Assembly (NCBI GenBank): GCA_028673005.1
Contig: CM054115.1
Coordinates: 192,208,370 to 192,272,369, forward strand
Length of the DNA: 64,000 nucleotides
Direction: 5' to 3'
Source of the DNA: Tanypteryx hageni
Taxonomy: Eukaryota > Arthropoda > Insecta > Odonata > Petaluridae
This document shows, piece after piece, positions 46,801-57,475 of this stretch (position 1 is its first letter; each line of letters starts with the position of its first letter). A program made the translations under genes and the position numbers. The notes below the pieces were generated by a model that made no database searches, was not told where the DNA came from, and saw only the letters and a program-made list of their open reading frames with translations.

Positions 46801-49500
46801 TTTGACGATTTCGTCATAAAAACGTTTGAAAATATTAAAATAATCATAACTTGAGAAGTTTTCCTCTTGATTTTTCTGAATATCTTTTGTGGATTTATGA
46901 AAAACATGAAATATGTAAATATCTATTTTGCGTATAGAATTTTACATACAAAGATTGTTGGAATAGAAAAGAATAATAACCAATCGTTAATTTTCCGGCG
47001 TGGATTCGCGCTTTACATATAACATTCAGCACCGAAAAATCTATGAAAGATATTGCTGTGCAATCTTAATAATAAATAGCTTAAATTAGTAACTATTTAA
47101 TTCTGCAAGTTCTACCCATATAAACCAATTAGGCGAAAAGTTCTACGAATCTCAACTTTTTCATGTCTTGACTGGAAATTTTAAAGTAAATTTAGAATTA
47201 TTGATTTATTAAAAGATGATTAATTTATAATATAAACGTTTTAGTTATACAGTCATCATTATTAGTCATTACAGAAGTCACATAGAAGAATTGGTTGCAT
47301 TTCGTTCATTGGAAAGGGAGATATGACGTTGTATAAAACACGGAAAACATTAGCTTATAGGTCCTTACCAAATATTTTCAGAAAATTTACACATGCGTAA
47401 TTGGATTCAGCAAGAAATGCCTTACAGCTTAGTAAACACTTCTAGAAATCTATTGTGTAAATATATGGAAGAGCTTTTCGTGATTTTTGCTGGCGTATCC
47501 TCTTCTTGCCTACACGCTTTATCGCTGCTTTGGCACTGCTAGCACATCAGCGAAGCCCTTATCTGAAGAGGAAAAAAAACCTCGTCTTCTTTCAAATGTC
47601 AAAGAAAAGAAACCCAATTTGGTGGGTTCCATTTCCTCAGGTGTTTATGGGTCAACTTTAGAAACCGAAAATCCGTAGGTCCGTGGTAAAAAACTAAAAT
47701 TCTATCACAAAACTAAACGTATATTACATGTAAACAAATACAAATAGATATACTCGATTCCCCGCAATTTTCGTCAAGATTAAAATAAAATTCTAAAGGT
47801 CTTTAAAATTATATGACAGATACTATCCTTCTCACAAAATTCCTCTCTTTGAAGCGTGGCACTAAATTATTGGAAGAATGTCGGCCTTGGATTTGAAACC
47901 AGCTGTTTTGACGTTGACGCTCTCCAATAAAGCGATGAACGAAGGATCGCGCGGTAATGGAAGGGAATGTTTACAGAAATGTTTTTACTCAACCTAATTC
48001 CATTCTTCATCAATTGCATTGTAAATATTTGTAATAAGCTGTGCATACACAGACATAAGATGTTTTCCTTTCTTTCTTTACATAATGATGAAGAACTTTG
48101 TCGCATGACATAAGCCAAATGTTTCCACCAGAAAAAAGAGGAGAAGAGAGAGAGAGGAGATAGTTTCTACATTGCATTTCAAACACCAAGGAGAGTTTCC
48201 TTGCTGCATTGAAAAGCTACTTTTATACGGAGATGCACCGTCATATCATAGCAAAATTGAAAATTCTATCGCAAAATTCATGGTTGATTATATATTATTT
48301 AAAAGAAATAGAAATACAGGATAAACATAAATAGAAAGTCCAAAGCTTCCTCTTTCAAAATATATATAGGTATTTTAGATTTAAAGAAGTGTCTTGCGTA
48401 AAAAGATAAAATAAATTATGGCTGACGCAGGACGTAATAGTACGCCTGACGGTTAAAAAGTCGCTTTTTACATGTTATGTTACGGGAAATCGAAATCACC
48501 CCCTGGAGCCAAACCCTTGTCTTTTTTCGTATTTTTTTCTTCATTTAATTTTTATATCCGAATGAAACATTTCTGCAAAATTTCAACCTTCCATCTAATC
48601 GAGAAATTTGTTAAAAACGCGTCAAAATGTTCTATTGATGACATCAGCGTTAGACACAGAATAATACTATTATTAATAGAGATTATGACTATCGATCAAT
48701 TATGGAAAATTAAACCGTATCTCTTAGTTAGACATATAATTTTGTAATATATTCCTTTGGTTGGGTTTGGCATTTGTTTACCATAAAGAGTTCTTGTAAA
48801 TGGGGGATTTTTCAGAGGTTTGCAAAAACGTAAGGAATTATCCAACATTTGGCTCTGTTTTAACGGAAACAATTTAATGCTTACTTTTGACAAGGGACAT
48901 ACATGAACCACAGTCCTTTTTCCAACCTCTTGAATCAAACTAAAGCCATTTAAATTTAGATAGGAACAATGTTATTCTTTGTTATAAATAAATTTGACAC
49001 CACGCCAATAATTATGCCGCTATCGTGAAATTAGGTAACTAGCTTTTTTAAAAAATGGAACAGTAAGTAATAATAAAATTAATTTTACTAACTTGGGATT
49101 TGTTTAGTAAAATCTCGACTGCATAGAAAAACAGTTGCGTATTTTTACATAAGCGCCAATTTCTACGAGTATGAGAGTATATTAATTATAACTATTCTGA
49201 AATATTTACCTATTAGTCCATAAAATGAAAGTGAAGTAAATTGTACTGTCTCTATCATAATATTATGGATTTTAAATAAAGGTATATAAGATTTTCACAA
49301 TTTTTACTACTCATTCTAATTTGCAAAGATACTTTGAAAAACCAAACGAAATCAGAGCTCTCTTTTGCCGTGAAATCAATGATAGCAAATATCCGCACTC
49401 TCCTTGGGTGGAATATTGAACGACAACCAAATATCGTCCGTCGGTTGGGGATTTGTCGCTGCACTTCGGATGAGACAGTGAAACAGATGACGTCCGAAAG
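46801..49500. other. No supported gene
   Basis: AT-rich with scattered short frames. The 63-codon frame at 47,487-47,678 is charged but unrecognised. Confidence 0.5.
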
Positions 49501-49519
49501 GAGCTGACGGAGTTCTTTT

Positions 49520-50340
49520 CGCTCTTCTTATCTTTCAGGAGGGAAAAGGCGTTCCCCTCTATTGCCCTTTCCGTGCACGCCGGAAACACGCCCTTCCGGG
49601 AGAATATAAAGCGCCGCTCCGTGTTGAATGGTGCTTCGAGAGGAGGTGGAAATGTGCCTGCGGGAATTAAAAGCGCAAGGTGATGACGTGGCGCTTTTTC
49701 GCCGAAGAGATCCGCAGAATTTCCATCTATTGGTGGTGCGAGAGGAAATCCTCCGAGTGGCTCTGCGAATTCGCGGTTTAATCCTTACGTCTCTTACGGG
49801 AAAATACGCGATCGTCTCCGTCAGCCGCAAAGGCCCAATTCTACCCTCCTCCTCTGCCATCTCTCCAACACCTATTGAATGTCCCACGGTTGAGGAACGA
49901 TATTCCTCGCCAAAGCAAATACATAATTAATACCACGAGTATTCTTGGATTTTCGTTATCCCACCACGTTGAAGACAAATTCGAGCTCTTCTACTCCGAT
50001 CGGGACCGTTAACGATCGAGTCCAAAAAAAACGAGGCAATTTGCCTAGTAAGCGACTCGACGCGAGTTTGTCTCGTTTGACTGCGCGAAAAGGAACTCCG
50101 GCAAACCGGCGATTATTGTCGAATTTCCGGGCGGAGGAATTAGTTCCAATCGCCAATGATTGTCTGTTTGCGAAGGGCAACAGTCTCCGTGTAATGACCA
50201 AGCTATCCTGTGAACCCCATTTTTGGTGCAGCAAAGGGAATTGGGTCGTGTGCGAGGGCAATTTGGGCTCGCGGAGCAGTTGAATAATTCCGCGGAGGGA
50301 GGGAGAGAGAGTGAGAGAGAGGATTAAAGAGGAGGGCAAA
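49520..50340. other. GC-rich island of unknown nature
   Basis: About 800 bp with clearly higher GC and many CpG, open in several frames on both strands (for example 49,628-49,930 plus and 49,956-50,420 minus). A TATAAA at 49,605-49,610 is followed 18 bp later by an ATG that opens a 100-codon plus-strand frame rich in Arg and Glu. No domain is recognised and opposite-strand frames are equally open, so coding strand cannot be chosen. It may be a promoter with a first exon, or an old insertion. Confidence 0.3.
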
Positions 50341-50420
50341 CTGTCGCATCCGTCGGCCTTGTTCGAAGCATAAGAATGTAGAATTAATTCGGTTCTGCTT
50401 ATTATTTTGTTCAGGACCAC

Positions 50421-51329
50421 AAAGAATGTATCCCGATCTAATTAGTGCCGTGCATCATTGATCGCAAAAGTTAAACTGATATTTCATTCGAGCCAAAGAA
50501 AGTTCTTTAATATAGCATATTTTCACAACTATTTTTTATACCACTTTCAATCTCTTTATCAAAATAATTTGCATAAAAGCGAAACGTTAATAGTCAATTA
50601 AAGAAATATTGAAACATTGAAATTTGTAAATTGGCGTAGGACTTTATACAACTACGGGCCCGCTCGAGGGTTAAATTTTTCGAGCGAAATTAATTTTGGT
50701 ACATATTGACCAATTAGAGCATCTCCTTTAAACATTGCTCTAACATAAACTTCAGCGGATAATTCGTTAATGGTACGCGTAAACGAAAAATATTTCCAAC
50801 ATTTCTAACATAAGCAAGATAAATTTTTATGGCGTAGTGCAGTGGTCCCCTAGCCAAAGAGCACATTTTATCGGTGTTACTTTGGGACAATTTCGAGATT
50901 TTTTTATTTATCCAAAAATGTATTAGATTTTCAACTCGAATAAGTATACTGTTTTAATAATCCATCATTCAGCTACGTGCATGTGAAATGTTTTTGAATT
51001 CAGCTTATTCTCAACAATCGCTATATTTTTGTCACAATCTCACCTCAGTTTTCGGGGTGACTTTTGGACATTATACGTTTCCATTATTATAACCCAAGGA
51101 GGTTTTAATGACACAATTTTGCCCCACGAAAATATTTTACTGGATCATTTACAACACAAACAAATATTTTACACATACATGGGTAATATACAATTAAACA
51201 GAGAATGAACCAGAAATGCAATCATTACATAAAAACAAAAAAACACAAAATTTCCTTATTTTCTTTCTAAATCATAAGAGGTTTTTATTTCTGGTACCAA
51301 AAAATACCCCGACAAAGTAATTTAGGTTT
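50421..51329. other. No supported gene
   Basis: AT-rich. GCTCGA/TCGAGC form a small hairpin near 50,652-50,676. Confidence 0.5.
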
Positions 51330-51680
51330 TTCTATGATTTACACAATATCTTGGTACTCGTATTCAAGTTCGTCCTTGGTTTGAGGCCATTTCCAGTTTA
51401 CAGTTCCACTTCTCTTCATGGAACTTACACTAACACCGTTCTGTGTAGTTTGTGTTATCTTCCCTGGATTAAGTTCACTATCATAACTCACGAAGACGTA
51501 ATCTCCGAGTTTAAATTCATGTTATTCTCTTTAGTTTAAACCTATATAGGTTCAGTGATTGAGTTTTCATCGAAGTCTCTGAAGCCCAAGCTATCCTCGG
51601 AGTCTTGGTACAAATTTCTTCTGTACAACATCTGGAGACCCTTTTTCTCACCAGAAATGAAGTTTGAAAAATTGCATAAT
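51330..51680 (-). pseudogene. Remnant of a transposon-associated protein with a GDYVFV-WKWP module
   Basis: On the minus strand LYRRNLYQDSEDSLGFRDFDE is followed, after a frame change, by KLGDYVFVSYDSELNPGKIT, then GVSVSSMKRSGTVNWKWPQT and DELEYEYQDIV. This ~60-residue C-terminal module (GD-V-V-Y, PG-I, SG-WKWP) is one I have seen in many repeat-like predicted proteins of animals, but I know no accepted name. Two frame changes and stops make it a pseudogene. Upstream parts are not recoverable. Confidence 0.45.
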
Positions 51681-52062
51681 GTTACATTATCACTAGTAAT
51701 ATTAAGTCAATCAAAATACTTTTTTCTGCAAAGGCTCCTGTTTCAACATTCCTAGTATTTATAAAATTTAGCTTTTTTGGAAACAATTCAGCAGTTTGGT
51801 GCGGGCAGATGAAATTTGCAGGTAATATATCATCACGTGCAAAGTAGGCTCCAAAGTAAAAATAACTAGCAGAAAGTGAAATAGAACCAGTAATTCCTTA
51901 CAGCACCAGTACGTTGCACCACAATACAGTGCTTAGGCTACCACTCTGTTTTGGCAGAACTACAGGCCACTCAGGCGGGAGAGTTTAAATTAAGGAAAAT
52001 CATGCTGTCACAAAATCACATAACCTGTCACAAAGTTTACGGTTCATATATGAGCCACATTG

Positions 52063-52422
52063 ACACAAGTGTGCGGCGAGAGCCGCATATATGATGACAC
52101 AGTGTGTGGGGAGAGCCGCATATATGATGACATAGTGTGCAGCGAGAGCCCTATATATGATGACACAGTGTGTGGGGAGAGACGCTTATATGATGACACA
52201 ATGTGCGGCGAGTGCCGCATATATGATGACACAGTGTGTGGGGAGAGCCGCATATATGATGACATAGTGTGCAGCGAGAGCCCTATATATGATGACACAG
52301 TGTGTGGGGAGAGACGCTTATATGGTGACAAAATGTGCGGAGAGGGCCTCATATATCATGACACAATGTGTGGGGAGAGCCGCATATATGATGACACAAT
52401 GCGTGGGGAGTGCCGCACATTT
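52063..52422 (+). repeat. 33 bp minisatellite, 11 units
   Basis: The unit ACACAGTGTGTGGGGAGAGC plus CGCATATATGATG repeats 11 times. Units 2-3-4 and 6-7-8 match almost exactly (one difference seen), giving a 132 bp higher-order period. Because 33 is divisible by three, both strands stay open (the plus strand repeats DTVCGESRIYD). That is a consequence of unit length and not evidence of coding. Confidence 0.95.
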
Positions 52423-52855
52423 AAAACGAAAAGAATATAATTAATACTTTTCTATGAGTTCAGTATCATAAAGCGAGAAAATTGAGTTTCGATGATGCAA
52501 AATAAAATATTGATGAACTTGAAATCATCAAATTAATAAGAAAAAATAAAATAATCAACTTGAAAAGAGATATGAAAATAAATTTCGTGAATAATAATCT
52601 AAAATTCTTTAAAAGATTAAAATAGTTGAAGAGTGAATCAAACTTTACTACAAAATCCTGCTAAAGAGTCATTTCCGAATGAGTTTGGTCCTTATATTTG
52701 TTAAGGTGTAGAATCAAATTTAAAAGCGTGAAATTGTGTAACTAGTAAATATGTGTCACATATACGAAGATGGTATGTCGCCCGTCCGCTGTTGGGTAAC
52801 TGGAATTTATGCGGAAGATTGATAAATTCAGATTTCTTGTTCTAAGTGAAGATAT

Positions 52856-53250
52856 TGTGGCGACAAGAGTCTGGTGACCGGGCAGAAAGCTTACGTGCGA
52901 TGGCATATGACGCGAGGCGCCTGAAGGGGATCTGCCAGTATAATGGCAACGAGAGAATGTGTGTGGGCTGGTGAGAGGTAGGAGACCGCATTTGACGGAA
53001 GGGTGGTATATAGAGACTTACCGGAGGTTCTAGAATGGGTTCAGCGGGTATAAGTACTTGGGGGCACGACCGAGGGGGGAGCTTCGTCGGAGAGCGGCTT
53101 GGAGAACACCTACCAAGAGGAGAAATTATCGAATAAAATCGCTTGGGAGAAGGGGGAGAAAATGAGTAAAGCAACATACAGAGAAGGAAATAAATCATTT
53201 TTAAATATAATGTACGAAGTGTTTTCCTTTACCAATTCTGATGCCACGCA
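52856..53250 (+). mobile_element. Possible solo LTR
   Basis: It starts TGTGGCGACAAGAGTCTGG and ends near ATGCCACGCA (inverted TG...CA-type ends, imperfect). It has a TATA-like GGTATAAGTAC at 53,047-53,057 and AATAAA at 53,132-53,137 in the order expected of U3-R-U5. No second copy and no clear target duplication were found, so the right edge is uncertain. Confidence 0.4.
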
Positions 53251-53623
53251 TGCGAGAAAATGATAAATTTTTAAATAATATGTTACACATGTAATATTCT
53301 CTATATTTTAATTGTAGTTAAATGTACTAAGTCAGGTAATTACTTAATAACCAAATTTGGCCTAAAAGGCTGGGGACGCGCAAAATCACCTTGGGGGCTG
53401 GTCCTTGAAATGCCAGTAGGTGCACCTGGCGAATAGCCTATTAATGAAATTTTACATTTTCCAAGAAATATCTCAGCGTCTCAATTTGTTCGTATTCGTA
53501 AATTTTAACGAAATTTTCAGGAAAACGAAAAGAATTCTTATGAAACCTTGATTATAAAACATTGAGTACAACTTCTCAATCATTTTTTATCATCCACAAA
53601 TAGGGAAATAATTGTATTATAAA

Positions 53624-54416
53624 CTAGTAGAAGGTGCTTGCATTTTGCAAACATATTATCTCACCATAAAAAAAACATTTATTTTTCAGACAGATATTAT
53701 ATCATTACAAATATTTTTTTAATTCTAAAGATTTCACCTACGCAGCGATGTTCGTTTTCCCCTTATGTAAAAATAATATATTTCAAAAATTTCCAAACTT
53801 TGTAATTTTAAGAAATTTATATTTTCTCCATTATGGGGTACTAATGCTACACATTTGTGCCAAATTTTTAATTTGTAGCATATTTAGAAGAGAAATAGCA
53901 TTTATCTAATTGATTAAAATTAGTTAATTTATAACCGACGCAATAACAATTTCATGGATAAATTGAAATGTGTATTCGTTTGTATATACAAATCTCTAAA
54001 TAACTTAAAAATTTCAGCTTCTTATCTCGCCCCGTAGTATCTAAACATTTACCAATTTTTTTAAATTTTAAGATTTTTTAGATGCCAAAGAGATTAAAAT
54101 ATCAAAATTAGTGTAATCCCTATTTCGTTTTTATTTACAAAATCTACCTAAGAAAAGTTTCAGCTCCGTAGCACATGCGAAAATACATAAACTTTGAAAA
54201 TTTGTTTAAGCAGTATAGAACTTTTAACGGCCGCATTGTTGCACTTTTTCAAGATTTTCGTTTTTTATAGTCGGTTTTGTACAAAATCCTACACAAGAAA
54301 AAAATTTTGAATCTCCAGCTCATATGGATATGCTTAAACAATAGCATCCTCTTGTATGTTATATATTTTTTATTATATCCTCCTGCTCCTCTGTAACGAA
54401 CGTCTATATATAATGA
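53624..54416 (-). mobile_element. Helitron family H2, copy D (full length)
   Basis: On the minus strand A^TCATTATATATAGACGTTC starts at 54,416. The 3' end is a GTTTGCA-aaa-TGCAAGC hairpin, ACCTTCTA, then CTAG at 53,627-53,624 followed by T. Insertion is between A and T. This 793 bp copy defines the family's complete structure. It has no Rep/helicase coding. Confidence 0.75.
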
Positions 54417-54418
54417 TT

Positions 54419-54699
54419 CTTTCTTCTTCATCTAAAGGCTAAGCCTTGTCGCTGCAACCATGAACTCCTGTCCTCTGCCATTCTCTTCAACATCTCGTAT
54501 TTCTCAACTCCCATCACTGACTCCACGACATCTAGGTATTTCTTTCTTGGTCTGCCTCTTCCTTTCTTCCCTAAAAGTTTCCCCTCCAAGATGTTCACAA
54601 TTAATCCATTATGTCTAATCACATGGCCTAAAAATTTTGCCTTCCTTTCTTCCATTCCTCTGATCAGTTTCCTTTCCTTTTTTTTAAAAAAAAGAAGAT
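54419..54699 (-). mobile_element. 5'-truncated LINE insertion with 9 bp target duplication
   Basis: The frame ending at 54,428 encodes KAKFLGHVIRHN, ILEGKLLGKKGRGRPRKKYL and MLKRMAEDRSSW, the conserved tail of the RTE-like LINE whose longer copy lies at 3,900-5,640. The minus-strand 3' end is a short GATGAAGAAGAAAG tail. ATAATGATT flanks it at 54,410-54,418 and 54,700-54,708. It inserted at the 5' edge of Helitron copy D. Confidence 0.85.
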
Positions 54700-54722
54700 A
54701 TAATGATTACATATATGTTATA

Positions 54723-55424
54723 CTATTAGAAGTTGCTTGCATTCTGCAAGCATATCATCTCACTTTGAAAAAACATTCATTTTTCAGACAGGTATTTCTT
54801 TATTACAAATATTTTTTTAATTCTAAATATTTCTCCTCTGGACCGGTTTTCGTTTTTTTCCTTATGGAAAAATAATGGAGTAAAACAAACGCAATTTTTG
54901 CTATTTTAGGAATATTACACTTTTTCACATTGGGTTAATAATGCCACACATTTCTGCCAAATTTGTAGCACCTTTAGAAGTGAAATAACTTTTATCTAAT
55001 TTTTAAAACATTTCAATAATTTTTAACGGCCGCAATAATAATTTCATGGATACAATGAAATATTTATTCGTTTATAAATACGAAACCATAAATAATTTAC
55101 AAATTTAAGCTCTTACTTTTCCCGGAGTATCTAAACATTTACATATTTTTAACTGCCAAAAAAAGTAAAATATCAAAATTTGTTTAATTGCATTTGGTTT
55201 TTTATATAAATACTACCTCTGAAAAAAAAATTCAGCTCCGTAGCACATGCGAAAATACATAAACCTTGAAAATTTGTTTAAATAATTGCGAGTTTGTAGC
55301 GGCCGCATGGTTCCATTTTTTCAAGATTTTCTTTTTTTCTTGTCGGTTTTGCACAAACCCTACATAACAAAAAAATTTCAAATCTCCAGCTCATCTGGAA
55401 GTGCCTAAACATTAATGTCCTCCT
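54723..55424 (-). mobile_element. Helitron family H2, copy E
   Basis: The 3' end has a GCTTGCAGAATGCAAGC hairpin and terminal TAATAG^T (changed CTAG). The 5' end stops in the GGAGGACATTAATGTTTAGG head, so the first ~50 bp is missing. It lies head-to-head with copy F. Confidence 0.7.
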
Positions 55425-55442
55425 ATATATACGTCTACATAT

Positions 55443-56164
55443 AGGAGGATACTAATGTTTAGGAACTTCCAGACGAGCTGGAGATTCGAAATTTTTTTCT
55501 TAGGTAGGATTTTGTGCAAAACCGGCTAAAAAAGGAAAATCTTGAAAAAGTGCTGCAATGCGGCCGCTAAAAATTCGCAATTGTTAAAACATATTTTTGA
55601 GGTTTATGTATTACCGAATGTGCTACGAAACTGAAATTTTATTTAGGTAGAATTTGTAAAAAACGATATAGGGATTATAAAAATTTTGATATTTTAATTT
55701 GTTTGGCAATTAAAAATTCTTAAAGTTTATAATAATAGATAAAAATTTAGGTACTTTAAGGCAAGCTAGGAAGCTGACATTTTAAAGTAAGTAAGTAGAG
55801 TTCAGTGCATTGAAACTTCAAAAAATTTGAAAAGCTCCAACAAATTGTTATTGCGGCCGTATTATTCTTTTTAAATTTAAACAATTAAATAAATATTATT
55901 TCACTTCTAGATGTGCTATAACTTCAAATTTGACAAAAATTTGTGGAATTAGTACCTTACATTGGATAAGGTATAACAACTTTTAAATTGCAAATTTAAG
56001 TCATTGTTTTAAATAAATATTGTGCAATAAGGAAAGATATCAATATGGTACAGAGGTGAAATATTATGAATTAAAAAATATTTCTAATAATGTTGTCTCT
56101 CTGAAAAATTAACATTTACTAGGGTGAGATGAAATGCTTGCAGAACACAAGCACCAACTACTTG
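55443..56164 (+). mobile_element. Helitron family H2, copy F
   Basis: Starts at GGAGGATACTAATGTTTAGG and ends with a decayed hairpin (GCTTGCAGAACACAAGC) and CTACTTG^T at 56,164. Together with copy E it forms a 1.44 kb imperfect inverted repeat centred at about 55,433. Confidence 0.7.
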
Positions 56165-56179
56165 TCATTATTTATAGTC

Positions 56180-56275
56180 GTTTCTTTCAGGGGAGGAGGG
56201 GGAGCAGGATATAACATATAGGAGGATATTAATGTTTAGGTACTTCCAGATGACCTGGAGATTCATAAATTTAGA
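56180..56275 (+). mobile_element. Helitron family H2, copy G (5' end only)
   Basis: The terminal block TCGTTTCTTTCAGGGGAGGA and GGATATAACATATAGGAGG are followed by the head ATTAATGTTTAGGTACTTCC. The copy breaks off where the Penelope-like sequence begins. Confidence 0.65.
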
Positions 56276-57475
56276 TCGGACAAGCTTCCTCCATGAAGTT
56301 AAATAAAAATATTAACAAGTTAAATAAGAGTTATCCTAAACAATACTCAAAGATAATCAAACAACTTAAAGAGAAAGACTGTTACTATATTAAAAATGAC
56401 AAAGGCAACAAAATAGTAATCATGGACAAAACCCAATCTTTGAAATGGTCCAATTAATGCTAAACAATGGTCCTTATATTAAACTAAATAAAAACCCTCT
56501 AAACTCCATGATACACAAAACCAAAGATATTATTAAAGGATGTAATAACATTATCGACAAGAAATTCAGCTTCAAGCTAAATATCTCGAACACAACCATT
56601 CCCAAATTGTACTGTATCCCCAAAATACACAAAAAGATAATTCGATGAGACCCATAGCCTCAGGGATAAATATTCCCACTTACAACTTAGCAAAATGGTT
56701 AAATAATGAATTTTAAAAATGTCATTTCCTGGTAAACATTCCATAAAAACCTCTTTTGAATTAATTAATAAATTGAAAAATTTAACATTGAAAGAATCAG
56801 AGATGATGGTCTCTTTTGACGTCTGCAGCATTTTCTCTAGTGTGCCAATTGAAGAAACATCTCAAATACTAAAAAGTTTGTTACAAAAACAAAATATCCC
56901 TGATGGAATTATTAATGAATATTTATTGCTTATCAACATGTGCGTGGCACAAAACATATTTCAATTTAAACATAAATTTTATAAACAAACCCAAAGCAAC
57001 TCTATGGGAAATCCTTGATCACTATTTGTGGCCAATATGTTTATGTCATCTTTTGAAAATAATTTCAGAGAAAAATTCCACTACTTCCCAGATATCTGGT
57101 TCAGATATTTAGAAGGCATATTTGCAATCTTTGACCTAAATAAACAGAAACTTGATGATTTTGTAGACTAACTCAATGACATATATCCTACCATTAAGTT
57201 CACATACGAAATTAAACAAAACAATAACTTGCCCTTCCTTGACCTCTTAATCATAAACAATAGACAGCAAATTAAGTTTGATATTTTTAGAAAACCCACT
57301 CACACTAACAATTTTATTCTTAAAAATTCCTTTCGCTCCTCTAGCCAAAAAAACAGCTGTCTTCCACTACATTGTACATAGACTCTGCAATGTACAGTCA
57401 CTTTCACAAGTCGATCGACAAACTTTCGGACTGCAGGAGAATTTAACTTCGGATTTGTTTGTATAGGACTCTTGG
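56276..57475 (+). pseudogene. Penelope-like element reverse transcriptase, degenerate
   Basis: Ordered motifs are NDKGNKIVIMDK (about 56,390), TTIPKLYCIPKIHKK (56,595), RPIASGINIPTYNLAKWL (56,645), MVSFDVCSIFSSVPIEET (56,800-56,860), SNSMGNP (57,000) and FRYLEGIFAIF (57,105). After these come NNNLPFLDLLI (57,222) and FRKPTHTN (57,286). This is the signature of Penelope-like enzymes (SFDV-SLF, PKIHK, NLPFLD). The catalytic box is YLEG where relatives have Y-DD, so both aspartates are lost. In-frame stops follow GNP and FVD, and frameshifts occur after PKIHKK and before AKKTAVFHYIVHRL. A GIY-YIG endonuclease is not seen. Confidence 0.85.

Noticed and set aside
52063..52422. CRISPR-like array
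   Set aside because: The units are contiguous with no unique spacers, and the sequence is clearly eukaryotic.
52044..52440. Repeat-protein ORFs on both strands over the minisatellite
   Set aside because: Openness follows from a 33 bp unit length; there is no start context, signal peptide or flanking coding sequence.
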